DNA from: Konateibacter massiliensis
GTDB lineage: Bacteria > Bacillota > Clostridia > Lachnospirales > Lachnospiraceae
NCBI RefSeq assembly: GCF_900184995.1
Contig: NZ_LT860099.1
Coordinates: 1,827,931-1,891,930, forward strand
DNA: 64,000 nt
Direction of reading: 5' to 3'
Shown in pieces: positions 26,611-34,930 of the stretch (position 1 is its first letter; each line of letters starts with the position of its first letter). Below the pieces are notes generated by a model that saw nothing but the letters and a program-made list of their open reading frames with translations, did no database searches and was not told the DNA's origin. A program made the translations under genes and the position numbers.

Positions 26611-26736
26611 GGTGAAACCAAATACTCGCTTCGCGAGTGCTTGGTTTCCTGCTGATACTCGAAAACTCCGTTTTCTCATTAACATATCAGGTGAAACCAA
26701 ATACTCGCTTCGCGAGTGCTTGGTTTCCTGCTGATA
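26611..26736 (-). repeat. Two copies of a palindromic element in the uvrA leader
   Basis: A 47-bp sequence is repeated without change at 26611-26657 and 26690-26736 (offset 79 bp). Each is a hairpin in which AAACCAA...ACTCGC pairs with GCGAGT...TTGGTTT. In the right-hand copy the pairing extends outward through TAACATATCAG / CTGATATGTTA. Between them is a small GAAAAC-TCC-GTTTTC hairpin. Both lie downstream of the uvrA promoter, so the uvrA RNA would begin with these structures. Confidence 0.9.
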
Positions 26737-26742
26737 TGTTAC

Positions 26743-26771
26743 ATTATACCACCAATTGTTTATTTTGCAAA
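26743..26771 (-). promoter_or_regulatory. uvrA promoter
   Basis: Minus strand: TTTGCA (26766-26771), 17 bases, TATAAT (26743-26748), with TGG before the -10 (extended -10). The start point would fall at about 26736, the edge of the first palindromic element. Confidence 0.8.
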
Positions 26772-26781
26772 CATTTGTTCT
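26768..26781 (-). promoter_or_regulatory. LexA (DinR) box at uvrA
   Basis: AGAACAAATGTTTG differs at one core base from the Gram-positive SOS consensus GAAC-N4-GTTC. It overlaps the -35 box, the right place for repression by LexA. Confidence 0.7.
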
Positions 26782-26804
26782 TTTAATATTTAAAAATAGA
26801 ATAA

Positions 26805-26918
26805 AGAATGTGTAAAGCACATTCTCTGTGCGGAACGGGCTGAGCAGCAACGACTTCCTCTTCGCACGGTGTGCATAGTATTTTTGATATCAAAGGAAAT
26901 TTCCTTTGATATCAAAAA
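26805..26918. repeat. Dispersed palindromic element, copy A
   Basis: It starts with hairpin AGAATGTG-TAAAG-CACATTCT (26805-26825) and has a GC-rich middle with AGCAACGACTT. Then comes GGTGTGCATAGTA (26868-26880), and it ends with a perfect 38-bp palindrome at 26881-26918 (arms TTTTTGATATCAAAGGAAA). Copy B at 48304-48425 has the same order and the same 22-base spacing from AGCAA to GGTG. The distal AAAAA supplies the T-tract of the neighbouring minus-strand terminator. Confidence 0.8.
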
Positions 26919-26950
26919 CGGAAGCCTACACGTTTATAGTATAGCTTCCG
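26914..26950 (-). terminator. Terminator of the two-component/GDPD operon
   Basis: Minus strand: CGGAAGC (26944-26950) and GCTTCCG (26919-26925) pair, followed by TTTTTGATATC. The T-tract belongs to the palindromic element copy A. Confidence 0.8.
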
Positions 26951-26960
26951 CCCAATATAA

Positions 26961-27899
26961 TCATTCTGATTTTCTTTTTTTCAATTTTATTTTTATCAAG
27001 AATATAGTTAAAACAAAAATTATCACGGCACCGAGTATGGCACTGATTTTTATTGTACCTTTTATATACTGTTTTATCGGATTAATAAAGTTTGTATAAA
27101 CTCCGCTTACTCCTGCTTCTTGAAGCTTCTTCCATCTCGACAGACTATCCACCGTATGTGTGTATGTAGTGATTCCACTTTTCTCTAACTTACTCACATT
27201 TTCTTTTGTTGCATATGCCTTAGGCAGTGTTACAACCTTGATATTGTTTTCCAAGCACCATTCAAGAATATTATCTATTCCGTTTTCTTTTAACTCACTT
27301 TTTATATTATATAAGGTAAAAATATAGTTTTTAAAATCAAAACTTTTCTGAATTTCCTCATAGTTTTCATAAGTGTAAAACTGAATGACAAACTGTCTGC
27401 TTGCTTGTGTATATCCAAGACTTTTCGACGTATCCTCAATCACTTGCAGCATATCATATATGCCTGTCTCATACTCTTTGGTATCCGTTACAAAATAAAC
27501 ATCCGGATGCTCCATCGCAAATTGAATAATTTCTTCTATTCCGACAGGAGTATACGTTCCGTATACCTTTGTTTCCATAAACTCTTCATAGGTTGGTATA
27601 TTCTCATCCGAAAAGTTATCACCAAGATCATCACTCCACTCATGGCGAGCCACAAGTCTTTTGTCCTTCGTAAATGATAAATCTACCTCCAGCACTCGAA
27701 ATCCTTTTGAATAGGAATATTCCATCGCTTCCATTGAATTAGTATAAGCCTTATCATCTATCCCTCCAAGTGCATGAGCTATATAATGATATTTCTTATA
27801 GTACGGCTGCTGATATCGGTACACAAGCAGTAACGTTATAAATATAAAAATTCCGATTACCGAAACAATTATGTACTTTTTCTTTGGCTTATAGTTCAT
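26961..27899 (-). CDS. Membrane-anchored GDPD/PI-PLC-like phosphodiesterase, variant active site
   Basis: A 312-residue protein with membrane helices at about 9-28 and 280-305 and a TIM-barrel domain between them, probably outside the cell. The GDPD layout is clear: His42 in IAHALGG, EVDL (71-74) with the two metal-binding acids, TKDKRLVARHE (78-88) with the second His86, and late strands ending in TYTHTVDS. However, the usual HRG is HAL and the usual ENT is TNS (53-55), so an Arg and a metal-binding Glu are missing. It may act on a surface polymer or lipid head group, or be a modified or inactive member. It follows the histidine kinase gene by about 60 bp, with GGAGG before the ATG. Confidence 0.75.
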   Translation of the reverse strand: MNYKPKKKYIIVSVIGIFIFITLLLVYRYQQPYYKKYHYIAHALGGIDDKAYTNSMEAMEYSYSKGFRVLEVDLSFTKDKRLVARHEWSDDLGDNFSDENIPTYEEFMETKVYGTYTPVGIEEIIQFAMEHPDVYFVTDTKEYETGIYDMLQVIEDTSKSLGYTQASRQFVIQFYTYENYEEIQKSFDFKNYIFTLYNIKSELKENGIDNILEWCLENNIKVVTLPKAYATKENVSKLEKSGITTYTHTVDSLSRWKKLQEAGVSGVYTNFINPIKQYIKGTIKISAILGAVIIFVLTIFLIKIKLKKRKSE

Positions 27900-27959
27900 G
27901 GCTTCCTCCTCGTACGAAGCCTACTATAAATGCCCTATATGTAATTTATGTGTAATAGA

Positions 27960-29372
27960 TTATCTCGGTATCCAGAAAGAAAATTCAACTCCCCCATTTT
28001 TATTCTCAACATGAACACTTCCTTCATGCAATGAAATATTCGCTTTTACAATTGTAAGCCCCACTCCGTAATTATTGCTTTCCCTTACTCTGGATTTTTC
28101 CATCTTATAAAATACCTTCCAAATATTCTCTATCTCGCCCTCCGGAATGTGCTTCCCCGAATTATATACTCTAAACCAAAAACCCTCCTCATCATTTTCA
28201 AATGAGACTTTAATTGTCCCCTCATCCTCTGTGTGACGAATTGCATTCTCCATATAATTAAACGCCGCTCTTTCCACCAGATGATAATCGCCTGAAATAA
28301 GGAGATTTTCATCTCCTTCTATTTGAAAACGAAGTCCGCGTTTTCTGATTTGTTCTGTAAAGCACATTTCTATGCTGTCAATCAACTGCTTTGCCTGAAA
28401 AACAGTCTTATTAATCTCACGCCCTACTTCCTCCATAACCGAAAGCTCCAGCATTTCTTTTACAAGATAATTCATTTTATTGCACTCTTCAATAATAACA
28501 TTACAATACTTTTCCATTTTTTCCGGTGTTTCTGCCACTGCAAATTTCAAGCCTTCTGCATATCCCTTCACCGCGGCAATCGGAGTTTTTAACTCATGAG
28601 ACATATCTCTCACAAGTTCTTTTCTGTCATCAATATCTTGTTTTAACCCCTCAATACTTACGTTCAATTTGTCCGAAATTTCATTGATTGTATTTGCCAG
28701 TGTTCCCAACTCATTTTTAGATTTTATCTCTAGTTTTTCATCAAAATTAAGCCTTGCAATTTTTTTTGCATGCTCATTAATTTCCAGTATCGGTTTTGTT
28801 ACACCTCTTGAGAAATAAAAAATAAATACGGAACCAAGAACAATCAAAATAAGCGCTGTTCCCTCTACAAGTTTATTTGCCGTGGTTATATTTTCATAGA
28901 CACTCTGGATTGACCTCGTCAATATAATATATACCTCTTCGTCTCCGTCTAAGAGCTTGGTAACACACACTAACCTTATAATATTGTTCTCATCATTACT
29001 TCTCTCCGAATAGTAAACTCCGTCCGTCTCCATCGCTTTTTGACCTGCGTTGATTGCATTCACTGCCCACTCAGAAAGTGTTGTACTTTTACTCCTTTCA
29101 GGCTTAGAGGTATATAAAAGATTGGAATCCTTATCTGCAATGCGTACCCATATGCCCCATGTTCCGTCAATCATTTCAATATAGTCCTGCAAAGAAGCCT
29201 TATCCGTTTGATATTCTTTTGCAATTTCTTCACTGGTACTCTTCATGCGTTTTTTGCTTTGGTGCATATAATATTCTTTAAAAAGCGAAACATTGATAAT
29301 AACATTTCCCGCCACAAGAATAAGCATGAACAGCATAAACGCCAAAAACAAACTTTTTCTAATTGACCTCAA
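27960..29372 (-). CDS. Sensor histidine kinase with HAMP domain
   Basis: A 470-residue class I kinase. Membrane helices at about 8-30 and 171-189 enclose an extracellular sensor domain of about 140 residues. HAMP covers 190-243 and the H-box is DMSHELKTPIAA with His259. The N-box is YMENAIRHT; the ATP lid has NNYGVGLTIV. It should autophosphorylate and pass phosphate to the response regulator encoded just upstream, whose gene it overlaps by 14 bp. The signal is unknown; the partner GDPD-like gene and cell-surface location suggest envelope state. Domain content resembles VanS/PhoR-type sensors. Confidence 0.93.
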   Translation of the reverse strand: MRSIRKSLFLAFMLFMLILVAGNVIINVSLFKEYYMHQSKKRMKSTSEEIAKEYQTDKASLQDYIEMIDGTWGIWVRIADKDSNLLYTSKPERSKSTTLSEWAVNAINAGQKAMETDGVYYSERSNDENNIIRLVCVTKLLDGDEEVYIILTRSIQSVYENITTANKLVEGTALILIVLGSVFIFYFSRGVTKPILEINEHAKKIARLNFDEKLEIKSKNELGTLANTINEISDKLNVSIEGLKQDIDDRKELVRDMSHELKTPIAAVKGYAEGLKFAVAETPEKMEKYCNVIIEECNKMNYLVKEMLELSVMEEVGREINKTVFQAKQLIDSIEMCFTEQIRKRGLRFQIEGDENLLISGDYHLVERAAFNYMENAIRHTEDEGTIKVSFENDEEGFWFRVYNSGKHIPEGEIENIWKVFYKMEKSRVRESNNYGVGLTIVKANISLHEGSVHVENKNGGVEFSFWIPR

Positions 29373-30033
29373 AATAATATCCCTGCCCTCTCACAGTTTT
29401 AATATAATCTTGACATACTCCCAGCTTGGCCCGAAGCATTTTAATATGAGTATCCACAGTTCTCTCATTTCCCTCGTAATCAAATCCCCATATTGTCGTA
29501 ACAATTTGATCTCTATTTAATACAACCTCTTTATTTTTTACAAGATAAAGCAGAAGCTGATATTCTTTGTTGTTTAAACGCACAAACTGATTATTTACAA
29601 ATACCTTCCGTCTCAGCTGATCGATGGACAAATTCCCTATCTCCAATCTCTCTGTCTGCTCGATGTTATTTCTTCTGAACTGTGCATTCACCCTGGCAAC
29701 AAGGACTTCATAGCTAAATGGCTTTGCAATATAATCATCTGCACCGCTTGTGAGGCCTTCCACCTCATCCTTATTTTCACACAATGCTGTGAGCATAATA
29801 ATCGGTGTATTCGAATACTCTCTTATTTCACGCAGAACTTTCCAGCCATCCGTTTTGGGCATTAAAACATCTAAGATAACTAAATCAATGTCCTCCGTTT
29901 CAAAGAAAAGGTTCAATGCCTGTTCCCCATCACTTACAGTCAACACACTGTATCCTTCTTTTTCTAAAATATCTTGAAGTAAGTCTCTTAAAACCATTTC
30001 ATCATCTGCAATCAGAATTGTTCCCTTGCTCAT
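29359..30033 (-). CDS. OmpR-family response regulator
   Basis: A 224-residue regulator starting at ATG 30031-30033 (MSKGTILIADDE) with GGAGG upstream; a longer reading runs into a structured leader and is not a protein. Receiver domain: acidic pocket D10-D11, phosphorylated Asp55 in LVILDVLMP, Thr82 and Lys104 (IAKPF). A winged-helix DNA-binding domain covers about 125-222 (RLNNKEYQLLLYLVKNK; TVDTHIKMLRAKLG). It overlaps the kinase gene. Its own mRNA leader carries the cloverleaf at 30069-30215, so expression may depend on RNA structure. Confidence 0.95.
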   Translation of the reverse strand: MSKGTILIADDEMVLRDLLQDILEKEGYSVLTVSDGEQALNLFFETEDIDLVILDVLMPKTDGWKVLREIREYSNTPIIMLTALCENKDEVEGLTSGADDYIAKPFSYEVLVARVNAQFRRNNIEQTERLEIGNLSIDQLRRKVFVNNQFVRLNNKEYQLLLYLVKNKEVVLNRDQIVTTIWGFDYEGNERTVDTHIKMLRAKLGVCQDYIKTVRGQGYYFEVN

Positions 30034-30068
30034 GTGCCCTCCATTCTTACCCTCTGCTTTTGTAATTT

Positions 30069-30215
30069 GTAACTGTTCAGAGCCAAGCAAATTCGATAAA
30101 GAGTATGCATTAGGAATGCTCGCATTCCTAATGCATATCTTTATCAAATTTATTTGGCGGATACGCCACATCTCGAAAACACTGCGTGTTTTCAAGATTG
30201 GCTCTGAATCGTTAC
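30069..30215 (-). repeat. Four-armed cloverleaf palindrome before the response regulator
   Basis: The outer stem is GTAAC..TTCAGAGCCAA (30069-30086) with TTGGCTCTGAA..GTTAC (30198-30215). Inside it are three hairpins: a stem of about 29 bp (30089-30118 with 30123-30151, four-base loop), TGGCG-GATA-CGCCA (30155-30168), and CTCGAAAACAC-TGC-GTGTTTTCAAG (30172-30196). It fills most of the 272-bp gap between uvrB and the regulator and contains no reading frame of interest. Confidence 0.9.
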
Positions 30216-30305
30216 TGTAATTTTAAAAATAAGCATAAATTCACATTTTATATTATTACATCGCATTGTGTATTGAATGTGTAAAACAAAGTATTTATTC
30301 TGTAA

Positions 30306-32288
30306 TTATTCTAATGCCAATAACATCTGCTTCAATTCGGTCATCTTGTCTCTGAGCTCTGCCGCTGCCTCGAAGTTCAACTCTGCTGCCGCCTTCTTCA
30401 TCTGCTTTGTCAGCTTATTAACCAGCTTCTCAAGCTCTTCCTTACTCATGGACTCCGGATCCTTCGCCATTTTCAGCTCCTCTTTTGCGACCGCTTTTGA
30501 AATGCTGATTAACTCACGCACCGCCTTTTGAATGGTCTGAGGAGTAATTCCATGTTCCTTATTATACTGCTCCTGAATTTCCCTTCTTCGGTTCGTCTCA
30601 CTGATGGCAGTATTCATAGAATCGGTAATATGGTCCGCATACATGATAACTCTGCCTTCTGCATTTCTGGCTGCACGTCCTACTGTCTGTATCAGAGAAG
30701 TCGCGGAACGCAAAAAGCCTTCTTTATCCGCATCTAAAATAGCAACAAGCGTAATCTCCGGAATATCAAGTCCTTCTCGCAACAGGTTGATTCCGACCAG
30801 CACATCAAACACATCCAGACGCATATCCCTTATAATTTCGGAACGCTCCAGCGTGTCAATATCGGAATGCAAGTACTTTACCCTGATGCCGACCTCTCTC
30901 ATATAATCCGTCAAATCCTCCGCCATTTTTTTCGTCAGAGTCGTGATGAGTATTTTATTTTTCTTCTTTACTTCCTTATTCACTTCGCCAATCAGGTCAT
31001 CAATCTGTCCCTCAATCGGCCTTACATCAATCTTAGGATCGAGAAGTCCGGTTGGGCGGATAATCTGTTCGGTTCTGAAAAGCTCATGTTCCTTCTCATA
31101 TACCGATGGCGTCGCTGATACAAACAGCATCTGGTTAATTTTTTCTTCAAACTCACTAAAATTCAGTGGACGGTTGTCCTTAGCGGACGGCAGACGAAAA
31201 CCATAATCCACCAGAGTTGTTTTTCTGGACTGGTCTCCCGCATACATTCCTCGGACCTGAGGAATCGTAATATGTGACTCATCCACAATAATAAGAAAAT
31301 CATCCCGGAAATAATCAATCAGCGTGTGAGGCGGCTGGCCCGGCGCCAAGCCCGACATTTGTCTGGAATAATTCTCAATCCCCGAACAAAAGCCTGTCTC
31401 CCGAAGCATCTCAATATCAAAATTTGTTCTCTCTGAGATTCTCTGCGCCTCCAGCAGCTTGTCCTGACTTTTAAAATATTTGACCCGTTCCTCAAGCTCC
31501 TCTTCAATTTCCTTCGTCGCTATCTTAATCTTTTCCTGCGGTACTACATAATGGGATGCCGGAAATATACCGATATGCTCAAGCGTACCTTTTATCTCAC
31601 CTGTCAGTACATCAATTTCTGTAATCCGGTCAACCTCGTCCCCGAAAAATTCGATTCGCACTGCCAAATCGCTGTAATCTGCCGGAATAACCTCTAATAC
31701 ATCACCTCGCACACGGAACGTACCTCGTTTGAAATCCATCTCATTTCTCGTATACTGTATATCAATCAATTTGCGAATCACTTCATCTCTATCCTTAATC
31801 ATACCCGGTCTCAAAGAAATCATCATCTTCTCATAATCGACCGGAGAACCAAGTCCGTAGATGCAGGAAACACTGGAAACAATAATAACATCTTTCCGCT
31901 CAATCAGTGATGCCGTAGCAGATAACCTTAATTTATCAATCTCGTCATTGATTGCCGAATCTTTGGCAATATAAGTATCTGTGGAAGGTACATAGGCTTC
32001 CGGCTGATAGTAATCATAGTATGACACAAAATATTCCACCGCATTCTCCGGAAAAAATTCTTTAAACTCACCATAGAGCTGTGCCGCCAAGGTCTTGTTA
32101 TGTGCAATAATCAGCGTTGGCTTCTGAATTTCCTGAATAATATTTGCCATCGTGAAGGTCTTACCTGAGCCTGTAACACCCAAAAGTGTCTGAAACTGAT
32201 TTCCCTCTCTAAATCCGTTTACAAGCTGTCTGATAGCCTCAGGCTGGTCACCGGTGGGCTGATATTCTGAATGTAATTTGAACTCCAT
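30306..32288 (-). CDS. uvrB: Excinuclease ABC subunit B
   Basis: A 660-residue, full-length UvrB, the helicase-like subunit that verifies damage and recruits UvrC. Walker A is GVTGSGKT (37-44); the beta-hairpin that inserts into DNA is in [21 protein letters not shown] is the Walker B box; [20 protein letters not shown] and VGRAARN are helicase motifs V and VI. The C-terminal UVR motif ([16 protein letters not shown]) contacts UvrC. GGAGG precedes the ATG, and an SOS promoter lies 100 bases upstream. No uvrC is in the window. Confidence 0.98.
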   Translation of the reverse strand: MEFKLHSEYQPTGDQPEAIRQLVNGFREGNQFQTLLGVTGSGKTFTMANIIQEIQKPTLIIAHNKTLAAQLYGEFKEFFPENAVEYFVSYYDYYQPEAYVPSTDTYIAKDSAINDEIDKLRLSATASLIERKDVIIVSSVSCIYGLGSPVDYEKMMISLRPGMIKDRDEVIRKLIDIQYTRNEMDFKRGTFRVRGDVLEVIPADYSDLAVRIEFFGDEVDRITEIDVLTGEIKGTLEHIGIFPASHYVVPQEKIKIATKEIEEELEERVKYFKSQDKLLEAQRISERTNFDIEMLRETGFCSGIENYSRQMSGLAPGQPPHTLIDYFRDDFLIIVDESHITIPQVRGMYAGDQSRKTTLVDYGFRLPSAKDNRPLNFSEFEEKINQMLFVSATPSVYEKEHELFRTEQIIRPTGLLDPKIDVRPIEGQIDDLIGEVNKEVKKKNKILITTLTKKMAEDLTDYMREVGIRVKYLHSDIDTLERSEIIRDMRLDVFDVLVGINLLREGLDIPEITLVAILDADKEGFLRSATSLIQTVGRAARNAEGRVIMYADHITDSMNTAISETNRRREIQEQYNKEHGITPQTIQKAVRELISISKAVAKEELKMAKDPESMSKEELEKLVNKLTKQMKKAAAELNFEAAAELRDKMTELKQMLLALE

Positions 32289-32389
32289 TTTATTTTACCT
32301 CCAAAATGATTGATAACATTGATTAAGGTGCCATTCTAATCAACATTGTAATTTACAATACTCCGTTTTCTTCTGTTACGTTACATTTT

Positions 32390-32419
32390 ATCATACTCAT
32401 CACGAAATGTATATATCAA
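32390..32419 (-). promoter_or_regulatory. uvrB promoter
   Basis: Minus strand: TTGATA (32414-32419), 18 bases, TATGAT (32390-32395). A LexA box abuts the -35. Confidence 0.7.
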
Positions 32420-32421
32420 GC

Positions 32422-32435
32422 CGAACTTTTGTTCT
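32422..32435 (-). promoter_or_regulatory. LexA (DinR) box at uvrB
   Basis: Plus-strand CGAACTTTTGTTCT fits CGAAC-N4-GTTC fully except for the last base. It lies three bases upstream of the -35 box. Confidence 0.8.
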
Positions 32436-32458
32436 GTTTTTCAACTAGCAGTCATTAG

Positions 32459-32510
32459 ATAAAAATGAACCCGCCGCACCGGATTATCCGGCACGTTGAG
32501 CTCATTTTGT
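32459..32510 (-). terminator. Terminator after the phosphoesterase gene
   Basis: Minus strand: AAAATGA pairs with TCATTTT, with a nested GCCGGAT/ATCCGGT stem, followed by TTTTTAT. It begins a few bases from the stop codon at 32515. Confidence 0.75.
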
Positions 32511-32514
32511 ATTA

Positions 32515-33960
32515 CTACTCTTTTATAATCGAAAACTCATCATAAACTTCCCATGTATCGGTATTGTATGTGGTCACTTTAAAGCTTGTCGGTGTCACAT
32601 CAATTCTGGATGCCTGCGGATGTCCGGATGCTTCCGTTTTAACTGCATTGGGATTTCCGATTGATTCATGAAACAGATTTCCGCTGCTGGAACTTAATGT
32701 AAAATAAACAATTCCGTCAGGATTTGTCACTGAGCTTCCATCTGTCTTCTGAGATATGGAGGTTCCCTTCATCACATGAGTTCTGGAAAACAATTGATCA
32801 TGTCCGTTAAGCACAACATCCACACCTGCTTCTTCCAAAAACGGAATAAGTTCCTGCACTGATGCGGCATCATTTTGATTTTTTTCTACCGCACTAAAAG
32901 GAGGAAAATGGAAAACTGCAACCTTCCATGTTGCGTCTGGATACTGTGCTGACGCCTCTTCCACAAACTTCTTGTGATAGTCATCGTAATCACTTCCGTT
33001 ATTGCTGTTAATCATTAAAAACAGTACTCCGTTGTAGCTAAAGTAATAATCATCATTCGTGACATCTGCATCCGGCTCAATTTTATTAAAGTTCGGCAGA
33101 TTAAAATGTTCCTTGAAATGGCTTCCGCCTACATCATGATTTCCAATAGTCGGGGCAAATGCCAGTGAATAAAGTCCCACATGATTCAGCAATGACGCAT
33201 AGTCATCATTGCTATCGTTGATTCCGACCTGGTCTCCGGTGCTTAATAAAAATGCCACATCCTGAATCTGTTCTTTTATTTTATTGATGGTGTTATCAAA
33301 AATCCCCATCTGGTCAAGCCCTTCATCATCCGTACCAATTCCCATTTCCGGGTCACCGACAGCGGCAAAGCTAAAGCTTGTATCAAAGGAGGAGGTCTTG
33401 TATGTATAAATCGGCGACCATCCCTCACTGTTGCCAACTACATAATAGTAGGTCGTGCTTGGTTTCAAGTTGGATACCGTAGCCTTGTTTACATAATATC
33501 CTTCCTCTGTCTTTGATTCCTTTGTCTTTGCGGCTGTTGAATTGGAGGTGTAAAATAAATTGCTCTCCATCGTGGAAGCCTCCTGCATCAATACCATTCC
33601 ATCGCTTGCACTCTTCGAATACCATACAAAGTTTCTCTCGGCTTCTGTCTTGCCTACCTCAACGGAAAGATACTTTAATCCGGTTTTTTCAACGACCTCA
33701 TTTGCGACAGCAGGCACTGTGATAATCTCTCCCGATCCTACCGCTAAAGTCTCCTCTGCTGCTGGCACTTCAGCTTCCGCTGCCGGTTTCTGCACAGTTG
33801 CCTCGGCTTGTTCTTCAACAGATGTATTTTCCTCTGTCGTCTGCTCTTTTGCCTGTTCAACAGGCTGTTCTATATTCACATCGTCTGCCTTTTGTGAACA
33901 GCCCACCATGAAAGTCAATAAAAAACAGAGCAGTATTGCTGTTAATCCTATTCTTTTCAT
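32515..33960 (-). CDS. Lipoprotein with purple-acid-phosphatase-like metallophosphoesterase domain
   Basis: A 481-residue exported lipoprotein. I start at ATG 33958-33960 (MKRIGLTAIL), because AAAGGAG precedes it; an upstream ATG has no ribosome site. The signal peptide ends in TFMVGC, with the lipid-bearing Cys21. A Glu/Thr/Ala-rich linker leads to a fibronectin-like domain (about 95-190) typical of purple acid phosphatases, then a calcineurin-like domain with GDPEMG, STGDQVG, GNHD, HFPPFS and NGHDQ metal motifs. It should release phosphate or cleave phosphodiesters outside the cell. It has its own promoter and terminator, so it is a single-gene unit. Confidence 0.88.
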   Translation of the reverse strand: MKRIGLTAILLCFLLTFMVGCSQKADDVNIEQPVEQAKEQTTEENTSVEEQAEATVQKPAAEAEVPAAEETLAVGSGEIITVPAVANEVVEKTGLKYLSVEVGKTEAERNFVWYSKSASDGMVLMQEASTMESNLFYTSNSTAAKTKESKTEEGYYVNKATVSNLKPSTTYYYVVGNSEGWSPIYTYKTSSFDTSFSFAAVGDPEMGIGTDDEGLDQMGIFDNTINKIKEQIQDVAFLLSTGDQVGINDSNDDYASLLNHVGLYSLAFAPTIGNHDVGGSHFKEHFNLPNFNKIEPDADVTNDDYYFSYNGVLFLMINSNNGSDYDDYHKKFVEEASAQYPDATWKVAVFHFPPFSAVEKNQNDAASVQELIPFLEEAGVDVVLNGHDQLFSRTHVMKGTSISQKTDGSSVTNPDGIVYFTLSSSSGNLFHESIGNPNAVKTEASGHPQASRIDVTPTSFKVTTYNTDTWEVYDEFSIIKE

Positions 33961-34034
33961 AATACTTATCTCCTTTTTTAATTTACCATATATATAATAT
34001 ATGATATCTTGTACCAAAATATAAACTCGGTATC

Positions 34035-34063
34035 ATTATATAATACCATAAAAATACTATCAA
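34035..34063 (-). promoter_or_regulatory. Promoter of the phosphoesterase gene
   Basis: Minus strand: TTGATA (34058-34063), 17 bases, TATAAT (34035-34040). The -10 lies in a near-palindrome GGTAT...ATACC (34029-34047), a possible operator. Confidence 0.8.
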
Positions 34064-34102
34064 TATACTTAAGAGATTATTACGAAATATGAAAAGTGAT
34101 TT

Positions 34103-34729
34103 TTACCAGCAATTTATATGTATCCTATCTTCTATCGAATAATCTTTCTGAATGCTATACACAGCATCATCTGCTGGTTTTCCGATAGCAATATAACAAG
34201 GCATCTCATAATCATCCGGGAAATTCAAAACACTTTTTACATATTCATTTTCGTCACCTAAAGGTATACGTAATGCACACGCATACTCCTCTGCTGCAGC
34301 CGCCAAAAATATATTCTCAATACAACACCAAATAGAAGCAAAACCATTAAGAGCCGATAAATCTTTAGGCTGCAACAAATTCTTTTTTTGCTTAAATAAC
34401 GGAATTACTATGCAGCTTGCATTGAGGAGCATTTGATACTGCTTAGGAATTGCATCCTTATACATATTTTGTTGACATTCATCGTTTAATCTCCATGACT
34501 TCATTATGAAGTCCACACGTTTAGCTGATACTTTTTTCGGAATCTTTTTGATCAACTGTTTCATATTAGCTTTATCATCTATTACTATAAAATGCCAATC
34601 TCTCATATGATCATTTGTCGGAGCTTTCATCCCTGCCTCAATAATTCTATAGATAGTATCCCTATCAATAGGTTCATCCTTGAAATCTCTTATCGTTCTT
34701 CTATTATTTACTACGCTATAAAAATCCAT
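34103..34729 (-). CDS. Nitroreductase-family flavoprotein
   Basis: A 208-residue FMN-dependent oxidoreductase. NRRTIRDFKDEPID (8-21) is the FMN-phosphate-binding start, APTNDHMRDWHFIVI (36-50) follows, and a C-terminal IPLGDENEY / CYIAIGKPAD segment closes the fold. Such enzymes reduce quinones, nitro compounds or other electron acceptors with NAD(P)H and work as homodimers in the cytoplasm. The start has AGGGGAGG upstream. It is expressed from its own promoter with a palindrome over the start point, suggesting a dedicated repressor that is not encoded nearby. Confidence 0.88.
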   Translation of the reverse strand: MDFYSVVNNRRTIRDFKDEPIDRDTIYRIIEAGMKAPTNDHMRDWHFIVIDDKANMKQLIKKIPKKVSAKRVDFIMKSWRLNDECQQNMYKDAIPKQYQMLLNASCIVIPLFKQKKNLLQPKDLSALNGFASIWCCIENIFLAAAAEEYACALRIPLGDENEYVKSVLNFPDDYEMPCYIAIGKPADDAVYSIQKDYSIEDRIHINCW

Positions 34730-34760
34730 AAATAAATCCTCCCCTCAAACATGATAATTC

Positions 34761-34789
34761 GTTCAATTTAGAATGTTTCTATTTAGAAC
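34761..34789 (-). promoter_or_regulatory. Candidate operator at the nitroreductase gene
   Basis: A 29-bp imperfect palindrome with outer GTTC/GAAC and inner TAGAA/TTCTA arms. It starts one base downstream of the -10 box and covers the probable start point, a classical repressor position (MarR, HxlR or TetR type possible). Confidence 0.6.
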
Positions 34790-34790
34790 T

Positions 34791-34819
34791 ATATTAACAC
34801 TGCTATTATATAATGTCAA
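34791..34819 (-). promoter_or_regulatory. Nitroreductase promoter
   Basis: Minus strand: TTGACA (34814-34819), 17 bases, TAATAT (34791-34796). Confidence 0.75.
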
Positions 34820-34857
34820 CAAGATGACGCCGTTTACAGCTTCACTCATCATAAATC

Positions 34858-34898
34858 AAAAAACCGCAACCCCTTATATAATAAGGGATTACGGTTTT
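34858..34898 (-). terminator. tuf terminator
   Basis: Minus strand: AAAACCGTAATCCCTTAT pairs with ATAAGGGGTTGCGGTTTT, followed by TTTTTT. It lies 33 bp after the tuf stop. Confidence 0.9.
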
Positions 34899-34930
34899 CA
34901 TTTTAATTAATATAATTTAAAAGCTATTAA

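Noticed and set aside
26599-26850. 83-codon minus-strand reading frame upstream of uvrA
   Set aside because: It is the translation of the repeated palindromes and promoter region; it repeats its own residues and has no ribosome site.
30034-30195. 54-codon N-terminal extension of the response regulator
   Set aside because: It reads through the cloverleaf; the ATG at 30033 with GGAGG begins a normal receiver domain.
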